A stretch of DNA of 64,000 bases from contig JAKUCV010001418.1 of the NCBI GenBank assembly GCA_028386065.3, positions 62,001 through 126,000 on the forward strand, in the 5' to 3' direction. A model generated the notes under the pieces. That model searched no databases. It was not told the origin of the DNA and saw nothing but the letters and a program-made list of their open reading frames with translations. Shown in pieces: positions 60,493 to 64,000 of the stretch. The position numbers and the translations under genes were made by a program. Position 1 is the first letter of the stretch; each line of letters opens with the position of its first letter. Origin of the DNA: Turnera subulata (Eukaryota; Streptophyta; Magnoliopsida; Malpighiales; Passifloraceae).

Positions 60493-62460
60493 CTAAGCCT
60501 GGACAGCCACAGGAGTGGCTGCAGTATCTTCATCGGACTTCATTGAAGAGAAGAGATTGAGGACATCCGCATGGTTTCGGATGGAACCGGGGCACTTGGA
60601 CAGGAAATCTTGTGCTTCATCATGCCGCCCTGCCTTGAAAAAGGATTTAAATAAACGAAGAACCACTGACGTAGATGGAAATTTTTTGGATGTCATAGCC
60701 TTCATGAAAGCAATGGCATCATCGCCAGTTCCAGAGCTTGATACATACTTAATGACAGGAGCCACAAAGGGTGGGTAGCCATGAGTCTTCATCAACTCCA
60801 ACATGTTCAAGGCATGCTTAAACCCATCCTGGGCCAATAATTGACCTATCAATATCCTGTATGTACTATGCCAAGGTTTCAACTGATTTTCACTAACAAA
60901 ACCATGCAATAGCTTGCAAGCATCTAGTGCTCTGTACTTGCAGCAGTATGCATTGACCAAGTACTCAAAAGCATAACCTGGGTCTGAAATCCCCTCTTTT
61001 CCAAGCATACTTTGGAAACATTCACTTGCCTTTCCAAGATCTCCGGATCTGCAGTACCCTTTAATCATCGACACCCAAGCCTTGTGTTCCAATTTATTCC
61101 CGGATGCTTCCATACTGTCAACAAATTCAGCTGCTTCATCCTTTTTACCAGCACTAGTAAGTCCAAAAGCAACCTTACTCTGTAAATTATCACTGGCGAC
61201 ATAACCACCTTCCTTCATCTCTTTTAAAACCAAGTTGCAATCTCCGAACCTACCAGCACCTCTTAAAGATTTAAGAACTGAATTGAGCATGGAGTCAGTT
61301 AATACATTCCCACTCCCAGTAAAAATCTTCACAACCCTTGAAAACAGATCCATATCAAACTCTTTACTGGCCACTATTTTCCTCAACAAAAAGACGCAAC
61401 ATTGTGCTTGAGGCTTATTTGCACCATCCATTGCAAATGCATACAAGTCCACAGCCTCATTCATCATTTTCCTCTTCACAAACCGGCCCAAAACCTTGGA
61501 AAATGTCTCGACTTCCATTTCACACTCCTTACTCCTCATCTCATTCGCAACCTTCCAAAACCTTTCAATACAATCTTCCCTCCCCAAAACCCTGACCATA
61601 GCATTATAACTCCTCTCATCAAGCTCCGTCAGTCCACTCTCCTCGACCCACCTAAAAAAGATGACAGCTTTGATTGGCTCCATAGCCAAATTCTCCACCA
61701 CGATCTTCACTAAATCACTAGAAAATGTCAGATTCAAATCCTTAATCTTCCTCTCAACATCCTCCCCCCAAACTTGGTTCTTGACAATCCTACTGACTAC
61801 CAAACCAACCTTTTCAACAGATTTATCCACAGATCCCGACGCAAAAACTCCTTGTAACCTCTCCAAATCACTCTTCAAACCCTCTTTTGCAAACTTATCA
61901 CTCATCTTATCACGCGTACCCCTGGAAATACCATAACCCTTTTTCTTCATGGTCTCAACCAATGCCCAGAACTCATCAAGAAGCCCATTAGAACCCAGGA
62001 TCCCAAGCATCAAGTTATAACCTTTGGAGCTCAATCTCTCACTATCCCTCTCCAGAACCCACTCAAAAAACCTCCTAGCCCCATCCGGGTTCGATTCCAA
62101 GGACTCCAACACTTTCAAAACCAATTCGTGGCTAATAACCACGCCATGCAACTCCAATTCATTGTTTATATTCACCACATCACTAAACTTGGTGAACACA
62201 TCCGACACAAGCGAAGAATGATCGGTTTCTTTCGTGGGTTTATCAGCTAATGGCTCGGTAGAGAAATTATAAGCAAAAGGGTAGCGGGTAAATGACGGGT
62301 TCTTGGCGGGGTTAGCGAAATGAGTGTTTGAAAGTGAAGAGATGGAGCGTAGAGAGGAGGAGGAAGACTGTACCTGGAAATGAGGAGACGAGTGAGTTGG
62401 GATTTGGCGACACGAGCGAGGATAGTTTCGGAAGAGGAGAAATCGCCATGAGTGTCTCAT
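60493..62460 (-). CDS. Mitochondrial P-type pentatricopeptide repeat protein (At5g15980/At3g02490-like)
   Basis: Single exon, 655 residues. The N-terminus (about 1-70) is rich in Arg and Ser with few acidic residues (MRHSWRFLLFRNYPRSCRQ), as in mitochondrial presequences. The rest consists of roughly 35-residue helical hairpins of the P class (for example SYNAMVRVLGREDCIERFWK, AWVSMIKGYCRSGDLGKASE, TYRILIGQLLAQDGFKHALN). No E or DYW extension is present, so editing-deaminase activity is not expected. P-type PPRs bind organelle RNA and act in stabilisation, splicing or translation; the target is unknown. Similar length and domain plan to the Arabidopsis proteins named, from memory. The start is the first in-frame ATG. 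Confidence 0.9.
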   Translation of the reverse strand: MRHSWRFLLFRNYPRSCRQIPTHSSPHFQVQSSSSSLRSISSLSNTHFANPAKNPSFTRYPFAYNFSTEPLADKPTKETDHSSLVSDVFTKFSDVVNINNELELHGVVISHELVLKVLESLESNPDGARRFFEWVLERDSERLSSKGYNLMLGILGSNGLLDEFWALVETMKKKGYGISRGTRDKMSDKFAKEGLKSDLERLQGVFASGSVDKSVEKVGLVVSRIVKNQVWGEDVERKIKDLNLTFSSDLVKIVVENLAMEPIKAVIFFRWVEESGLTELDERSYNAMVRVLGREDCIERFWKVANEMRSKECEMEVETFSKVLGRFVKRKMMNEAVDLYAFAMDGANKPQAQCCVFLLRKIVASKEFDMDLFSRVVKIFTGSGNVLTDSMLNSVLKSLRGAGRFGDCNLVLKEMKEGGYVASDNLQSKVAFGLTSAGKKDEAAEFVDSMEASGNKLEHKAWVSMIKGYCRSGDLGKASECFQSMLGKEGISDPGYAFEYLVNAYCCKYRALDACKLLHGFVSENQLKPWHSTYRILIGQLLAQDGFKHALNMLELMKTHGYPPFVAPVIKYVSSSGTGDDAIAFMKAMTSKKFPSTSVVLRLFKSFFKAGRHDEAQDFLSKCPGSIRNHADVLNLFSSMKSDEDTAATPVAVQA

Positions 62461-63440
62461 TTCTGGAGTTGGAATCTAGGGTCTATCGCCAAGTTTGGGG
62501 TTTTGGGGAGGGAGGAAGGGGATGATGCAGTGATCGGTGTCGCGGGTGTGGAAAAGGAGCAAACTTTGGTTGTTTTTAGGGTTTTAGCGAGGATTTGGTG
62601 TTTGACTGAGGGGGCTGAGCTCTTAAGGGGCAGGGTTGGAATCTCAACTAAGCATTAGATTTATGGGGATTTTCCTTGTATAATGTTTTTTTTTTGGTAC
62701 ATTTGCAATATAAATATATGTAATACACAAAATGCTCATAAGAATATTAGTAAATTCGTGGTGGACAACTATCTGTAAGAATTGTGGAAAATATGTACCA
62801 AAAAGAAGAATATGTGGAAAATAACAATGCATTACTTATTAATAGAGATGGGTAAAAATAATCAGTTTTTTATATAGTATTTCCAACTTTAGTGAAATAG
62901 AAAATACTTTAAAAAGAGAGGTTGTTTAATTTTATTATTAAAATTGTCCTAAAAAAATATTAAAATTAAAAATTTTGTAGTCTTGAGTTATATAATAAAT
63001 ATCCATAATTAAGTTCATCATTAGTTCTAATTTCTTTTTTTATATAGAATTAGATACCCTTTTCCCCTCGAGATATAATTGGGACACAAAACATATTATT
63101 CCAGGTATTCTCGTCTAAAACACAATACTATTTTACAGTATGTTAGATTTGCGCTAAATAACAGTAGAAGTTAAATCCACTCTTTTTGCTAGTTCTTTCT
63201 TCCACTCTTTTGCTAGAGTCCTGTACAATTAAACAGGCAAGTTAATGGCTTTGGTTAATTATCGGATTGCTTTGTTAATTGCTATAGCCACCTGGATTTT
63301 AGCTAATAATTTTTCGTGATTAGCTTGCTCTTGATAATTGATTGGTTGGAAAAAAAAGAGGAGGCCGATGAGTTTGCAAAAGGACTATGGTAAATCAAAA
63401 ACCAGAATTGGATGAACACAACCAGGTGGCCAAACCAGTT
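62461..63440. other. Upstream region of the PPR gene and AT-rich intergenic DNA
   Basis: Promoter and 5' leader of the PPR gene, then AT-rich sequence without a gene. Confidence 0.55.
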
Positions 63441-63605
63441 GTCTAATCATTTTATAAATATTTGGTATGTTATGTTGTGTTTACACTTCACAGAGTCCTA
63501 AGTAGCCAAACTAGATGAAATTAAAAAATAATGCATGGACAAGGAGGTCCTGATGGAAGATAACTTAGGAGAGTAATATGATTTAAGTCCCAACTCACAC
63601 GTATA
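63441..63605. repeat. Fragment of the 1.9-kb repeat, copy C
   Basis: Matches about 54610-54770 in copy A and 59570-59730 in copy B (GTTGTGTTTACACTT, GCATGGACAAGGAGGTCCTG, GGAGAGTAATATGATTTAAG) and stops abruptly at 63605 where an LTR-like sequence begins. Confidence 0.8.
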
Positions 63606-64000
63606 TGTTGAACAAAGTTCCGCTCCACAACGTCAACAATGCTGCGCTATTAGATTGTTGAACAATGCGCAGCATTAAGCACTAACCTTTCACACTACCA
63701 ACTTCGTTACACAGGCAGACTGTACTGAGACTAAACAAGACTAACTTGCACAGGCAGGTTGCGCAGAAACTAACAAGACAACAAATTGGAAAAGAGAGAA
63801 TACACTCTCAAAATACTAGAGAAATGCTTGAATGCTAGAGAGAAAAGTTAGAAAGCTTGGGATGCTTTTTCCATTAGGAAGCAAGGCCTTTATAGAGGCT
63901 ACAAAGCTAACAACTTGACCTAGTAAATAGCTAAAAACTAGAAACTAACAACCTAATCTTGTAAACTTGAAAAATAGATAACTAAGATTTAATCTAGATA
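63606..64000 (-). mobile_element. Probable LTR start, running off the window
   Basis: Homology with copy B of the repeat breaks exactly before TGTTGAACAAAG (63606), preceded by GTATA, a possible 5-bp target duplication. On the minus strand a TATA box (CTCTATAAAGGCC at about 63886-63899) lies inside, as in LTR promoters. The orientation is probably minus. The other end and the internal domain are outside the window, so family and completeness are unknown. Confidence 0.5.

Overview
This 64 kb window is nuclear DNA from a flowering plant, most likely a eudicot. It has spliced protein genes with GT-AG introns, an AT-rich background, and a dense load of nested plant-type transposons. I cannot name the species.

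Layout. (1) 1-12.6 kb: a decayed RNase H1-N/viroplasmin-like ORF beside a PIF/Harbinger-like end, a GLUTAMINE DUMPER gene (minus, 4507-4848), and a two-exon CONSTANS ortholog (minus, 8652-10290). (2) 12.6-20 kb: a tandem duplication carrying two tRNA-Asp(GUC) genes. The first copy is split by a 338-bp TRIM retrotransposon, and the TRIM is itself split by a 3.5-kb solo LTR. (3) 20-32 kb: a secreted six-cysteine knottin-type peptide gene, a short non-autonomous MULE (9-bp target duplication) holding a second giant solo LTR, a 5'-truncated LINE with a 16-bp target duplication, a foldback MULE-type MITE, an RNase H-like remnant and a 38-nt poly-C run. (4) 32.15-40.04 kb: a complete 7.9-kb LTR element with 2.7-kb LTRs and a 5-bp target duplication. 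It lacks gag-pol and instead carries two ORFs antisense to the element, one with a partial LINE-endonuclease-like segment. (5) 41-64 kb: a gene-rich flank with an F-box/LRR/FBD-type gene (three coding exons), an 11-exon NSP-INTERACTING KINASE (NIK1-type) receptor kinase, a five-exon NADP-dependent alkenal double-bond reductase between two 1.9-kb direct repeats that each hold a decaying small ORF, a single-exon mitochondrial P-type PPR protein, and the start of another LTR at the right edge.

The host genes are independent transcription units. They span nitrogen export (GDU), photoperiodic flowering (CO), peptide defence (knottin), ubiquitin ligase adaptors (F-box), antiviral/immune receptor signalling (NIK), detoxification of reactive carbonyls (reductase) and organelle RNA processing (PPR). 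CO, a NIK1-type kinase and a PPR of this type also lie close together on Arabidopsis chromosome 5 (from memory), so this looks like an ancestral block expanded by transposons.

The most unusual structure is in the giant-LTR family. At the same place in each LTR, near a repeated GGTCGTACC motif, there is a string of short hairpins. Their stems change in a compensatory way within and between copies, so the fold seems to be kept while the sequence is not. All exon models, target-site duplications and homology statements come from reading the sequence by eye. No database search was possible.
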